This document shows, piece by piece, positions 21,775 to 32,447 of a stretch of DNA of 64,000 bases. The notes beneath the pieces were generated by a model. The model was not told the origin of the DNA and did no database searches. It saw only the letters and a list, made by a program, of their open reading frames with translations. A program made the position numbers and the translations under genes. Origin of the DNA: Siphonodentalium dalli. Taxonomy: Eukaryota; Mollusca; Scaphopoda; Gadilida; Siphonodentaliidae. Within the stretch, counting starts at the first letter, position 1. Every line of letters begins with the position of its first letter. The stretch spans positions 32,678,987 to 32,742,986 of the forward strand of contig CP136063.1 in assembly GCA_032622095.1 (NCBI GenBank). Direction: 5' to 3'.

Positions 21775-21810
21775 TTACTACTTCAGAGTACACTTTGAAC
21801 TTTAGCCAGA

Positions 21811-22032
21811 ATGGGGACTCCGCACTATTATGACTTTGATCTTAATAAATATGTACCCTACGATGACTCGAAGTACCTACCCAAGACTGAAGTGAAACCT
21901 GAAAAACTTATAAGGAAACCCGGATCTAAGAAGATAAAAGTTAAAGAGATAAAAGGAGGAAGAGCGAAGAAGACAAACATTGGAAAAGTTAAAAAAGAAA
22001 CTCCAAACGACATATTCACTGAACTAAAATGA
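21811..22032 (+). CDS. small lysine-rich protein, unrecognised
   Basis: 73 residues opening MGTPHYYDFDLNKYVPYDD and turning strongly basic after residue 30 (KPEKLIRKPGSKKIKVKEIK). The acidic/aromatic start plus basic tail could suit a nucleic-acid-binding or packaging role, but I do not recognise a family. Its stop overlaps the next ATG (ATGA at 22029-22032). A TATA box stands 46 bp upstream. Could be a gene of a virus-derived or mobile element, or a chance frame. Confidence 0.35.
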   Translation: MGTPHYYDFDLNKYVPYDDSKYLPKTEVKPEKLIRKPGSKKIKVKEIKGGRAKKTNIGKVKKETPNDIFTELK

Positions 22033-22142
22033 GTAATTTACCTAACTTTTCGAAGGCTATTGAAAGGCCGGTGGAAAAAACGCCGCCGGCAAATGCTAAT
22101 CCTAATACTTTTTATGTTAATAAGAGTTTACATCCAGTCTGA
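22029..22142 (+). CDS. 37-residue ORF overlapping the previous stop
   Basis: Begins MSNLPNFSKAIERPVEKTPP and ends SLHPV. The ATGA overlap with the upstream frame resembles termination-reinitiation coupling, which is unusual in nuclear genes and common in compact viral or retroelement transcripts. No family recognised. Confidence 0.25.
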   Translation: MSNLPNFSKAIERPVEKTPPANANPNTFYVNKSLHPV

Positions 22143-22195
22143 TATACATATAGAATGAATGCATATCTATGCTACTCCTAATGTTTTTATGTTAA

Positions 22196-22443
22196 TGTTG
22201 TAAAGTGGCGAATCGGGCGGGGTTAAAGTGGGGGAGGGGGTCTTCTCTTCTGGCTTTCTGGAAGAGCAGTTGCTTCATCGTGGATCTAAGACGCCTTACT
22301 CTATAAAGGGAATCCCACATATCGGTGTTAAGTGGGTTCATGATATGTCGGTGATCATTCGCATTTGGCATGGTCAATCGTACGTCAATTTCAGTTATTT
22401 CCTCATTGAGACTTGCGTATCGCCATTTTCATGATCCTATCTC
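22196..22443 (-). repeat. inverted copy of the 3' end of an LTR-type element
   Basis: Matches 26308-26530 in inverse orientation over about 220 bp (GTCTTCTCTTCTGGCTTTCT, AAGACGCCTTAC, GGAATCCCACATATCGGTGT, CATTCGCATTTGGCATGGTC). On the minus strand it encodes the same small frame (QLLFQKARREDPL). Its outer edge TGTTGTAAAGTGG resembles the LTR edge at 26770, so most of an LTR seems deleted here. Confidence 0.8.
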
Positions 22444-23075
22444 GGAATCTAGGGACACAACAGCAGATGATGTATTCAACCGGGGATTGGCCATGACAAA
22501 AGATAATTTGTCTCCCCTTCAACCAATCCATCTGAATTGTTTCACAGACATTAAGACAATGGTTGTTAATGGATTGAAGCGTTCCCCAGGTGTTATTTTG
22601 GGTTCACTGCAAAAGTTGGAGACTTCACCAAGGCCCAAAAAGATGCCCTACGGGCCGTGCCGGAGTAGAAACTACTAACCGAGAAAGATGCCCCATACCT
22701 GGGGAAAAACCTGGGAGTAAGATTGTGGGAGATGTCGCTGTACTGATGGTAGAAGCAAGAGGATCTACAGTCGACCATATCCTGAAGGTCACCGTCGTGA
22801 ACGCCCGTGATCTGTACCGACTGTGAGGGCCATCTAAATTATACCCAGAGAAGATTGAGGCAGAAGGACTCGGTCCCATCATTCTGTCCCTCTCACGAGG
22901 AGTAGCCCTTGTATACCTCAGGCAGGATAGACACGCCATCGCCAGGATGGATGGTAAACAAGGGTTGATGGGAGTTCCCCTCCAATTATAGAGAGAGACA
23001 GCGTCACGAGGACCGAAGACCCCTGATTGGGGAATGAATAACAGATAGTCAAATACCCCGGTGGGGGACATGACA
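22440..23075 (+). pseudogene. decayed coding region, unrecognised, possible gag of an LTR element
   Basis: Several plus-strand frames read protein-like in succession: FTDIKTMVVNGLKRSPGVIL near 22545, VLMVEARGSTVDHILKVTVV near 22740, then EAEGLGPIILSLSRGVALVY near 22860. They lie in different phases with stops between them, as in a frameshifted old gene. The helical, Arg-rich character and the position after a 5' end suggest a capsid or nucleocapsid type protein, but I could not identify a family. Confidence 0.3.
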
Positions 23076-23079
23076 GAAC

Positions 23080-23530
23080 AGAGGAAAGACCCCTAATGGG
23101 AGAGGAATAAAATAACTCAAATGTCAGCATTATAATTGGAGATAAAGGACTATCCTCCATTGAGGAACATCCTGCAATAACGACATGCGCACAAGAACCG
23201 ACTGTTGACATGGCTCAAATTATAAACAATCTAAATAACAACAGTAGTGATACAGGGCCACCCTCTATCGAGGGACATCCACAAGTAATGACATGTGTCA
23301 GGGAACAGACTATATGTGATGTATCTCAAGAAATTGAAGAAAACATTATCAAACAACTGTATGCCCTCGTGTGAGGGAGATCGTACCTTGACTGTATCCG
23401 AAGGTGAGCAAAGAAATGTTCACTTAATAAATAACCTCACCCCCTCATGTGAGGGATACTATACATTGACAGTATCCAAAGGTGAGCAAGGAAATGTTCA
23501 CTTAATAAACAACTTCACCCCTCCACAGAA
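23080..23530 (+). pseudogene. repeat-coding region, part 1
   Basis: Encodes degenerate tandem segments: LSSIEEHPAITTCAQE and PPSIEGHPQVMTCVRE, then two copies of about 75 bp giving PSCEG(D/Y)..LTVS(E/K)GEQ(R/G)NVHLINN. A further diverged unit (HSREGDNIMTVSEDKDQEH) reappears at 24262 after a LINE insertion. Unknown function. Confidence 0.4.
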
Positions 23531-24255
23531 TTCTTAGGAATCCATATAAATGAAAACCTGACTTTCAGAAAACATGTGTCTTCTGTTTGTTATAAAATGG
23601 TGAATGTCATATACCACATCAATAAAGTTAAACACTTCTCTCCTGGTAGCGCACTTAAAACATTACATTATGCTCTAATACAAAGCCATTTTGTCTACGG
23701 TGTTCAAATATGGGGACACGTCCCTGCGGTCAAAAACATTTTAATGGTTCAAAAACGCGCGATATGAGTTTTATGTATAAAGAAATATGGAAGCCACACA
23801 GAACCTCTTTTTAGAAAAGAAAGTATACTCAAAATCTACGACAAACAAAAAGTCCAAGCGGCTGTTTTCATGCATGATTGGTATTATATGCGTTTAATAA
23901 AATAATTCACCAACATGTTTACCAAACGCGAAACCGGACCAGACACCCGCCAAAAGCACCCAATATTTAAAAAAAAACAAGAACATCTTGGTCCCAACAA
24001 CTACTATTCGATTTATCTATACGTATACCCTCCATGTATACAAGTCATTTAAATGCAACCATTATGTGATACATAATTATATAGCCGTGCATTGTACAAG
24101 AAATCTTGACCGGCTATCTTAACATCTATTCATCTTAAGACGGTAAGACAGTCTAGCCGGACTTTGCCACCCCCTCGAATATACAATACAATATTTGTCA
24201 AATGTATTATGTATTAATGTGTGTATATTGAAATACAATATCCTATCCTATCATA
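23531..24255 (+). pseudogene. LINE reverse-transcriptase 3' fragment
   Basis: Starts FLGIHINENLTFRKHVSSVC and continues YALIQSHFVYGVQIWGHVPA then QKRAI, the classic C-terminal region of non-LTR reverse transcriptases (CR1/L2/Rex-like group). An in-frame TGA ends the first frame at 23765, and downstream YGSHTEPLFRKESILKIYDK continues the family pattern. A 3' untranslated part ends in short TATCC repeats (24235-24256), a usual LINE tail. It is 5'-truncated and inserted into the repeat-coding region. Confidence 0.75.
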
Positions 24256-24365
24256 TCCCACTCATTCGAGGGAGATAACATAATGACTGTGTCCGAAGAC
24301 AAGGACCAAGAACATATACTTGTGCGAGAAAACTGTATACATGTAGGGCACACGTATAGATAACT
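24256..24365 (+). pseudogene. repeat-coding region, part 2
   Basis: After the LINE tail the interrupted repeat resumes with CACTCATTCGAGGGAGATAA, encoding REGDNIMTVSEDKDQEHILV, a diverged copy of the PSCEGD..TVSEGEQ unit upstream of the insertion. Confidence 0.4.
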
Positions 24366-24369
24366 CGCT

Positions 24370-24675
24370 TATTGGTTACTCGATGGTTTGTCTCTTTCTT
24401 GCCAGTTGGATGTTCCTCGAAAGTCGAGTAGGAATGAGCTGAATGATGTTGTGAATTGCGATATAGGGGAGGTCACTCGATTGACCGATTGTTGCAGCAT
24501 AATTTTTAATGCCATCGGCATGTAAATGCCGTTGGAATGTGTTTCTGGATTTGTATGATGTAAATTCGTTATCTAAGTTGTTCCATATAGTTGGGTAAGA
24601 ATGGAATGGTAGTTGTTGGGACCAAGATGATCTTGTTTTTTTTTAAATAGTGGGTGCTTTTGTCGGGTGTATGAC
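24370..24675 (-). pseudogene. LINE 3' fragment, inverted
   Basis: The minus strand contains ATCATCTTGGTCCCAACAAC and ACCCGACAAAAGCACCCACT, matching the plus-strand LINE near 23945-24005. A second, oppositely oriented truncated copy of the same family therefore interrupts the repeat-coding region. Confidence 0.65.
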
Positions 24676-24739
24676 ATCGAAAACATCCATAATAATACTC
24701 AGCTTGAAAACATAACAAAAATACCCAGAATCATACATT

Positions 24740-25450
24740 CCAAAACAGGCCAGTAATAATAAGACCTTGGAATCACTCTTCGCGAGGGGCGATGAATTGG
24801 ATCTTTGGAGGCCGGGAGAAGGAGATCCAAAGAATGCCATTACAAGCCTCTTAAATATGGATCCAACAATGTCTGAGCACCTGGCTGTTAAAGATAACAA
24901 TGGTGATATATTGCAGAAGATGGAAATGCATACTGGTACCAATGATACCAGTCAGGAATACCTCATAGTGAGGGCCAAGCAGATAAGACTGCAAATTACT
25001 AAGGAATGTGAACCACACGAGGCAAGAATAAATATTCATGAAAATGCCAAAAAAATAACTTTCACAAATGACAGACTGCCACGGAGACATGATGACAGCT
25101 GAATGTATATCTGAACAGACAGAGAGAGTCAATATGAGCACCAAGCTGTTAATGATAACACTAGTGACCTAGTGCAGAATATGGAAACGCATACTGGTAC
25201 CAATAAAATAAATCAGGCATCCCTCATAGTGTGGGCTAAGCAGATAAGACCGCAAATGACTAAGGAATGCGAACCAAGCGAGGCAAGACTAAATACCCAT
25301 GAAACTGCCCAAAGAACAGCTTGTATAAATCATAGAGACTGCCATGGAGATATGATGACCGATGAAGGTGTATCCGAACAGACAGACGGAGAGAGTGAAT
25401 TTACTAATAGTAGCACTGAAGGCCATACAATGATACAAGTCTATTAACTT
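24740..25450 (+). pseudogene. repeat-coding region, part 3 (internal 260-bp duplication)
   Basis: Two blocks encode closely related segments: TGTNDTSQEYLIVRAKQIRL with ITKECEPHEARINIHE (about 24890-25050) and TGTNKINQASLIVWAKQIRP with MTKECEPSEARLNTHE (about 25150-25320). Stops separate them. The product would be acidic and hydrophilic; the function is unknown. Confidence 0.45.
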
Positions 25451-25477
25451 TTCCACCTAGTTACGGAAACTGGAGTG

Positions 25478-25935
25478 ATACTGAACCTTCTGATTTGATT
25501 AGCTGCATATCAGATACATGTGACACACAGCCTGATAACAAAGACTGGAAGGAAACACAAATGGTCACATGCATATCAAAAACTTGGGACGACGACAGTA
25601 GAGCCTACGAGCCACCACCAGTACAATTCCCATCAATGGTAACACTAGTTGTCGACGACTCACACAGTGATAATACAATGCAAGATATGGGTGAACTGCC
25701 TTGGGATCCTTGTGGGCATTCTTCGCCAATGAAATCACATTCTAGAGAATTGAAAAATCAGCATTCTATAGAATGGGTAGAGCAGCATTGGGACCCGGAG
25801 TCAGAGACAAAAATCCTATATAGGGGTATATTGAAGATCGATTCCCTCTATGAGGGAGCTATAACTCAACACGTCAAAATTAAATTGGCCACAAAGAAGA
25901 CAGTAACTGATAATTCCCACATAGCCGATAGATAG
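25478..25935 (+). CDS. open part of the repeat-coding region, unrecognised
   Basis: The longest intact stretch, 146 residues from the ATG at 25495. Two similar motifs occur (MISCISDTCDTQPDNKDWKE and MVTCISKTWDDDSRAYEPPP), followed by HSIEWVEQHWDPESETKILY, whose KILYRGILKIDSLYEG tail echoes the EG-containing units upstream. Acidic, Trp/Asp-rich, no signal peptide or membrane segment. Probably a remnant of a larger repetitive protein of the surrounding element. Confidence 0.35.
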
Positions 25936-26386
25936 TGGGTGAGAAATCTGCCGTAAAAAATGAAAATTCCACGAGCCCTCGTGTGATGCAAATATCCAGA
26001 CTACCCCTTTAATGGGAGTAAGTAAAGAAAGACTCAAAAAGAAGAATAAAGTGGGACGAAGAACACAGACAATTAGAAGTAGACTATATTTCTCAATCCC
26101 ATATAAATACAGGGGAAACCTGGAAATCACACTCTAAAACATTGAGTGAATTACATAATCCAAATACTGCAATGAAGACCAACAAGCATCACCAATGCCA
26201 ACTCTAAAATGATAAAGTGAGGAGGGAAAGGAATGGCTAATAAAACAATATGATTAGAGATAGCCATATCAACAGAACATATCCCTACATATGCAGATTT
26301 CATTTCGCAGTGCGAGATAGGATCATGGAAATGGGGATACCGGAACTCTCAACGAGGAAATAACTGGAAGTGACGTATGATTGACC

Positions 26387-26530
26387 ATGCCAAATGCGAA
26401 TGATCAGCAACATATAATGAACCCACTTAACACCGATATGTGGGATTCCATTTATATGGTAAGGCGTCTTAGATACACGATGACGCAATTGCTCTTCCAG
26501 AAAGCCAGAAGAGAAGACCCTCTACTTTAA
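26387..26530 (+). CDS. 47-residue ORF before the LTR, conserved in the inverted copy
   Basis: Reads MPNANDQQHIMNPLNTDMWD and ends LLFQKARREDPLL. The inverted copy at 22196-22443 keeps the same frame open, with mainly single-residue changes, and extends to 61 residues from its own ATG at 22377. Conservation of frame between diverged copies suggests past selection for protein. It stops about 60 bp before the polypurine tract and LTR, so it could be the last coding segment of the element. Confidence 0.4.
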   Translation: MPNANDQQHIMNPLNTDMWDSIYMVRRLRYTMTQLLFQKARREDPLL

Positions 26531-26576
26531 GTTTGAATGATGTCAGTGTGAAGTCCACTGAGGATGGAGTTATTGG

Positions 26577-26770
26577 AGAGAATAAGGGAGGAGTGTTGTA
26601 GAGTTGCGGATCTGCGGTCAAGGACGCATAATGACGTCACCCAGAGTGACTTCCGGAGAACCCAAAACCACAAACATTGATTGTTATTATCTCGTGTATT
26701 ATCTTGTATTTTGCATTGTTATTGCTTGCCATAGTATTTTATATATCCACGGTATTGTAACTTTACAACA
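26577..26770 (+). mobile_element. polypurine tract plus solo or 3' LTR
   Basis: AGAGAATAAGGGAGGAG (26577-26593) is followed by a 177-bp block that begins TGTTGTAGAG and ends TTTACAACA, i.e. TG...CA with a short inverted TGTTGTA/TACAACA. This is the order expected at the 3' end of an LTR retrotransposon on the plus strand. No matching 5' LTR or target duplication was found. Confidence 0.5.
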
Positions 26771-26804
26771 TTAATACGAGTTTCAATCCAGTAATGGTGT
26801 TGCT

Positions 26805-27989
26805 TCATCCCATCAGGAAGAAAGTGTAATAGATTTGCCCGGAAACGGCAGCTCCGTCAGTAGTATAGACCAGTCCAGCATCCCGTTTGACGACACCGAA
26901 AATGGAATAAGTGCCCACATTGTTCAGGATATGCTTGTTAATCTGATATAATTCCGCGGCGTTATAAAATATAAAATTTGGACCCATAGGATTGATTGTC
27001 CGTTCATATTCCCTTATTTCGTTGTCGAGAGCAGAATTGGCATTGGCAAGATTCATCCTCGGTTCTGCTTTGGTTTTACTAGCAACAAGCACATTTCGTC
27101 CGTGGAATAGGAACCTCCTAAAACCACCAATTTCGGTACAGGCGTGATTATGCGAGCCTGGTATGTCATCATATACAACGGCAAACCATCGCCTCCAGGA
27201 ATATTTGGCGACAAGAAAGTCATTGACTTGATTCAAAAAATCTTGATTATTTAAGTCGACTTTTTCCGCTGCGAGAGTGTCGAAATCCTCCTCTGACTGA
27301 CTTGCCCATTTCGATTCCACTTCCACTGTCTTCATTCTTGTATCCCAAGTGTTTGTCGTGTCATTCATTACTGCTATCAACTTGTTGCTGAGTTGCAGAT
27401 ATGCCATCTCTAGCTTATAGCAGTCGTAAATGAGATTGATGATACCCATCATGAATATCTGGACCTTTTGGCGGTCGTTCTTGGTGTATTTCATTACAGC
27501 TATGGGGATATTTGTCTCAAACACGTGGTCTGAATTTACCATCGCATCAAAAAGTTGCCATCCTGCATTATCGTACGAACTCGCGTAAGTATTCAAGAAT
27601 TCGGTCCTATAGTGACTACGTAATTCTGGTGGTGAGTCGGACAGAGTGTTGAGAAGCACGATATTCGATCTGATATTTCATTCTATTTCTGCGAATGGTA
27701 TGTGGGTTTGACTCCACACGATCTCGCGGTTGACTCCGTCCAACTTGTTAGACATCTCATCGAATCTTGTATTCATTCTATTATAAACATTTTTTATTTC
27801 TGTGAGTTCCGGCGACTCCTGCGCTCCTAAAGCAAAACACATTGTCAGAAGCTGTGCAATCACCGCTAACAGTGGTCCCCCTACTCCGCTTAACTGGATA
27901 ATGGCATTTCCAAATTTGGCTACGTCTGTAAATAAGCCAAGAGCAGTCTCAGTCGCCTCTATATTACTCAATATGGCTGCTTCGTCCAT
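26805..27989 (-). pseudogene. rapunzel/cephalotoxin-like protein with one in-frame stop
   Basis: Two minus-strand frames, 27989-27678 (103 residues) and 27659-26805 (284 residues), lie in the same phase and are separated by a single TGA at 27678-27680. The N-terminal part has SNIEATETALGLFTDVAKFG and a hydrophobic helix (GVGGPLLAVIAQLLTMCFAL), then NRMNTRFDEMSNKLD. The second part has VMKYTKNDRQKVQIFMMG and WRRWFAVVYDD. From memory this resembles a large aquatic-animal family of about 350-400 residues that includes fish rapunzel proteins and mollusc proteins annotated as cephalotoxin-like; the biochemical role is not settled. There is no N-terminal signal peptide. The rest is open and unfrayed, so inactivation is recent, or the stop is a polymorphism, read through or spliced out. 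The family call is moderate. Confidence 0.45.
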
Positions 27990-28066
27990 GGCTCTTGTGT
28001 TTGTATATTGTATTGGTCGGATGCTCTAGGCTTTGTACCAATGCTGTCTCTAATACCCCAGAAAAT

Positions 28067-28158
28067 CTGAAATATATATACAAATAAGATATTACAGGCG
28101 TGATACCGACCGTATATTTCATCCATTACCCTGCAGGGAGCCCCACACATATATATAA
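28067..28158 (-). promoter_or_regulatory. possible TATA box and leader intron of the rapunzel-like gene
   Basis: On the minus strand TTATATATATG lies at 28148-28158, about 165 bp before the ATG at 27989. A CTGCAG|GGTAAT donor (28130/28129) and a TATATATTTCAG acceptor (28067) would remove a 63-bp leader intron. Spacing is plausible; unproven. Confidence 0.3.
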
Positions 28159-28229
28159 CCATATAGAAGAGTGTCGTCTGCTCATGTTTGTCTGGGGCTC
28201 TGTATTGGTGAAATTATAAAATTGTTAAA

Positions 28230-28347
28230 GAATACAAGAAAAAAATGATTAAAAATGTAAAAAATTGTTAGGCCAATGCATTCTCTTATATATGCGAGGC
28301 GACCTATGGTCGACTCGCATATATAAGATAATGCATTGGCACAGGGT
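28230..28347. repeat. third copy of the 69-bp palindrome (28272-28340)
   Basis: Same arms as at 11015-11083, with one base changed (AAGATAATGCATTGG). The left flank (TTAAAAATGTAAAAAATTGT) also matches the interior of the 10723-11113 MITE, so this is a fragment of that family without its TTAA ends. Confidence 0.9.
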
Positions 28348-28544
28348 ATATATATGATTGGTTTATGTTATGTATATAACCCGGCCATGTAAATGATACT
28401 CCGGCCTTATATACATGTACAGTATGTTAGGTTGTAACCAATGAAAACAACTTAAAATCATATTATATCGGGAAAAACATGATGAACGATGGGGTAAATG
28501 TACACTGGTTACATTCTTGTCTACAACATGTTCGTGATATACCA

Positions 28545-29040
28545 CTGGCATTGATAGTTGGTATGCATTGTTTCATATCAAACCATGTAAAAAAAAAAAT
28601 TTCAGACAAATGGTTTAACTCGAATAATTTGTCTATGTCAATAGACGGCATATAGTATTAACCAACGATTACACGAGTTTATTTCATGAAACAGTGCGTT
28701 ATTCTCTTTTTCTGGAGTTATTCACATCCGTGGGTACATTGAATAATGATAAAGCGGCCATACTCGATATATAACGCGGCCATGTGCACCATATGTTTAT
28801 TATGGTGGCCTCGTTATATATCGAGTATGGCCGCTTTATCATTATTCAATGTACCCATGTCTACATGTATGAATAACTCCAGAAAAAAACATATACCACA
28901 CTACTTCGTGAAATAAACCAGTGTATTCGATGGTTAGTATTCCTTGTCGTCTATTGGCATTAGAATTGATTCGAGTTAAACAATTTGTCAGAGGAAAAAA
29001 AATAAAGTGTTATGGTATTTCTTACATAAATAGGTAAAAT
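28545..29040. mobile_element. about 500-bp palindromic foldback MITE
   Basis: Perfect 45-bp arms at 28732-28776 and 28812-28856 (for example AAGCGGCCATACTCGATATA) surround a 35-bp loop. Weaker pairing continues outward through CTGGAGTTATTCA, TTTAACTCGAAT and TTGTCTGAA/TTTGTCAGA. No coding sequence. Confidence 0.85.
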
Positions 29041-29070
29041 CGAGACCAACAACGCTTATAAATGTCAATG

Positions 29071-32000
29071 CTACACTCTTAAAACAATAGGTACTCTAGA
29101 GTAACTACGTTGGTACTAAGATTTGTCCCATGATGATGCTACTAAACAACATGGACTCCATTGCATTCTGCTAAATGAAATAATCCGAATTATACATGTA
29201 TTGCTTTTATTAGTATAGGAACTTGACCCTGATTTTGTACTTAATTAACGGTTTAATATCTCGATTTCAGTATGACCATGAACTGTTCCCTACATGTAGA
29301 GTAAAATTGGTCTGAATGTCTAAAATAATTTCTGAATTGTTGGTAAATAATATTAAAGTAAACGTTATAAATCAAACATCCTAAACAGGTCTGGATGAAA
29401 CACCAATCAATCTAGAATACCCCGCTAAATAAAAAAACTACATTGCGATAAAACCGCAAACTACTTTGCAATAAATATATGCGATTGATTGTAAAGGTTT
29501 TCGATTGATCACAAACGTATGCAATTAATCGCTATGGTTTGTAATTTATCGCAGATATATGGGCTTGAACGGTATAGATATAAATATAAATCAGACATCT
29601 TCAACAGGTCTGGGTAAACCACCAATCGATCTATAATAGCACGGTTTGGCTAAAATAGACCGATCAGTCTCCCATAGTCAGCATGCATGTGGGATAAGGG
29701 GAGCAAACCTTTACGATAAATCACAAAACAACTTTGCGAAAAATAACAAACACCTTTGCGTTAACTCGCAAACCTTTATGATAAATCTCAAACATGTTTA
29801 CGATAACTCTCAGACTGCGTACTGGGTGATTATATTTTGAGATTTATCGCAAAGATGTTTGAGATTTGTTGCAAATTTTTGTTGGCGCCAATTGGCTTCT
29901 GTAAACATTATAAATCAGACATTTCCCTGACCTGTTGCCTGCACGTGGAGTAATATTTGTCTCAATTAATCGTCCAAATTTCTTAATTTGTGTGTAAACG
30001 TTATAAATCAGACATCTGAGTGAACAACCTATCAATCTATAATTGCCGGGTCGTGCTAAAATAGACCGATCAGTCATTCACAGCCAGATGCATGTGTGAT
30101 GAGGGGTGCAAACCTTTGCGAAAAATCACAAACACCTTTGCGATAACACGCAAACTTTATCGCAAAGATGTTTGAGAATTGACCCTAATGGGCTTCTGTA
30201 AATATAATAAATCGGACATCTTAAACAGGTCTGAGTGAACAACCTATCAACCTACAATTGCCCGGTCGGGCTAAAATAGACCGATCGCCGGCGATCGGTC
30301 ATTCACAGCCAGCACGCATGTGTGATGATGGGAGCAAATCTTTGCGATAAATCACAAAACGACTTTGTGAAAAATCACAAACACCTTTGCGATAAAACTC
30401 AAGCATCTTACGATAACTCTACAACTACTTGGTGATTATACTTTACAATTTATCGCAAACATGTTTGAGATTTATCACAAAGATTTGCAGATATATTGTT
30501 ATGCGTTGGCATTAATGGGCTTGAACTGTATTAAACATAATAAATCAGACATCTTAAACCGTTCTGGATGAACCACAAATTGATCGACATGTATAATTGC
30601 ATGGTCGGGCTAAAATAGACTGATCGGTCTTTCACAGCCAGCATGCATGTGGGACACGCGTAGCCACCAATACATAAAACAAAATTAATTCTGATCTCTT
30701 TTGGAGGACACCATATAATTATTTACTGAGAATTTTCAAAATAAACATACATGTAAACATACAGATATTCAAACAAACAGATTCAAATTGTCAAGATATT
30801 TAGAGTTCCCTCTCTTACAACAGTGAGCACTGTGCCAGGAAGACAGATCGGTCTATTTAGCCCAATCAGCCTATTATAGTTAATTTGTGGTTCACTCAGG
30901 CTTTTCTTTATACCCATATAAATATCGCGTAAATAGTATGTAATCATACTTCCAAGCTGCATTATGTGAACAAAGCCAAATTATGTTCCAGAACATGTTA
31001 TAAATAGCGTGCAATAAGCAAAATACTCAACAATGGGGATACCATTAACTTTGGTTAATTAAAACTGCCACCATGTTGTTTGCAAAATACTGCTATAGCG
31101 CTCACTAGTCCTCGCCACAAGATTTTGGTGTTGAAAGGGTCACCAGCATTATTATCACTCTCCCAAACAAATCGCCACGGTGTTGAGTGTTTTGCTTATC
31201 GTACATTTCCAATGTGCTGTATTGGTATGTGAACAAATGCTAAGATAACACAAAGACAGCTTAATCTATTTATATGATCAAGTTTGGTGCAGCCTTAGTG
31301 AATAAAATATGCGTCAACGAGTCAATGTCATTGCCTGATCACCAGAGCCATATGTCGAATTTCGCGAATCTGGTTTCCAGTTATGGAAAATGTTATTTCC
31401 TAGCAAAGCGGAAATGGCTGAATCGCTCAGAATGATAGCCGCACATGTTTTGATAAGAACATGATGCATCTGGACATTGTAATGGTCTACATGTACATGT
31501 ATGTATACAGCTAAGCTCTAGTTACCCCCAAAAGAATAGCAGACTCGGTAACTGGGCGATATGTCATGGCGACATGGTTCACAATTCACGTTTCAATGAA
31601 AATTGAAGAATATGATCCATCGTCCTTTGTACAGGTACGTGTACGTTGTAGCCAACAAACTTGTGAGTGACTCATGAATCACGACTGATCTGTGACTTCA
31701 TAATTCTGACTTATTTCTACATTGCTGTATGTCTCATAATCCTAGTCACCAATGGTTGGCTATTGTGAGTTAATTGTGCCGTTTCTAATTTTGTGAAACT
31801 TAAGTATAGATCTGTATTTTGAAATTTACAATGTTGTCGTGCATATCAAGTGTAACGTCATTGCACTCAATGACTCATGCTGTTTGAATATGGTCTGTCT
31901 CAGTTAACTGAAAATTGCTGCAGAGGAAACTATCAATGAATAGCGCCCGTTAATTTTCCGAGATTATCTCATCTTGTCGCGTTCATATACAAACATAATC

Positions 32001-32447
32001 CACACAGTGCTAACAATATTCCAGGTTATTAAGAAGCAAGTTAGCTCCAATTTCACACACAACAAATATGTTGATGAATTTCCGAGAAGTTCACTACCCT
32101 AATCTTAAAAACCCCCAGCGAGAGAACGTACCTAATTGGGCACACGCTACAGCATGTATGTAAGCCGAGGCCGAATGCGATTCCAACATAAAATGTGTAG
32201 TTTGTGTCTTTCGGCCATTTTTATATACTGTAAAAAAACTCAATCGCATCAAGTGGCCTGACGACGCCATGTTTTCGTAAAATGTATCGTGCATCAATAT
32301 TTGGTTCCGAAATCGCCGCTAGTACCAAATGCTTAGGAATAATATCAATATATAGAACCTAATTCTTCTCTGTACCTATGACTTTGGTACTACAAGACAT
32401 ATATGTACTCGAAGGACCTATACAGCTTGTTATTTCTAAGAGTGTAG
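29071..32447. mobile_element. putative 3.4-kb element with CTACACTCTTA ends
   Basis: CTACACTCTTAAAACAATAGG on the left is mirrored by TTGTTATTTCTAAGAGTGTAG on the right, with further loose pairing (GGTACT, ATAGGT). Only short inverted ends support it and no target duplication or transposase is seen. Confidence 0.4.
29360..30680. repeat. large-period degenerate tandem repeat (about 200-330 bp)
   Basis: TATAAATCAGACATC begins units at about 29370, 29588, 29911, 30006, 30208 and 30540. Each carries CAGGTCTGG(G/A)T(G/A)AAC, TAAAATAGACCGATC, CAGCATGCATGTG and many TTTGCGATAAATC(A/T)CAAA motifs on both strands. Confidence 0.75.

Noticed and set aside
29360-30680. Regularly spaced repeats considered as a CRISPR-like array
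   Set aside because: Units are 200-330 bp, degenerate and AT-rich, in an otherwise eukaryotic sequence.
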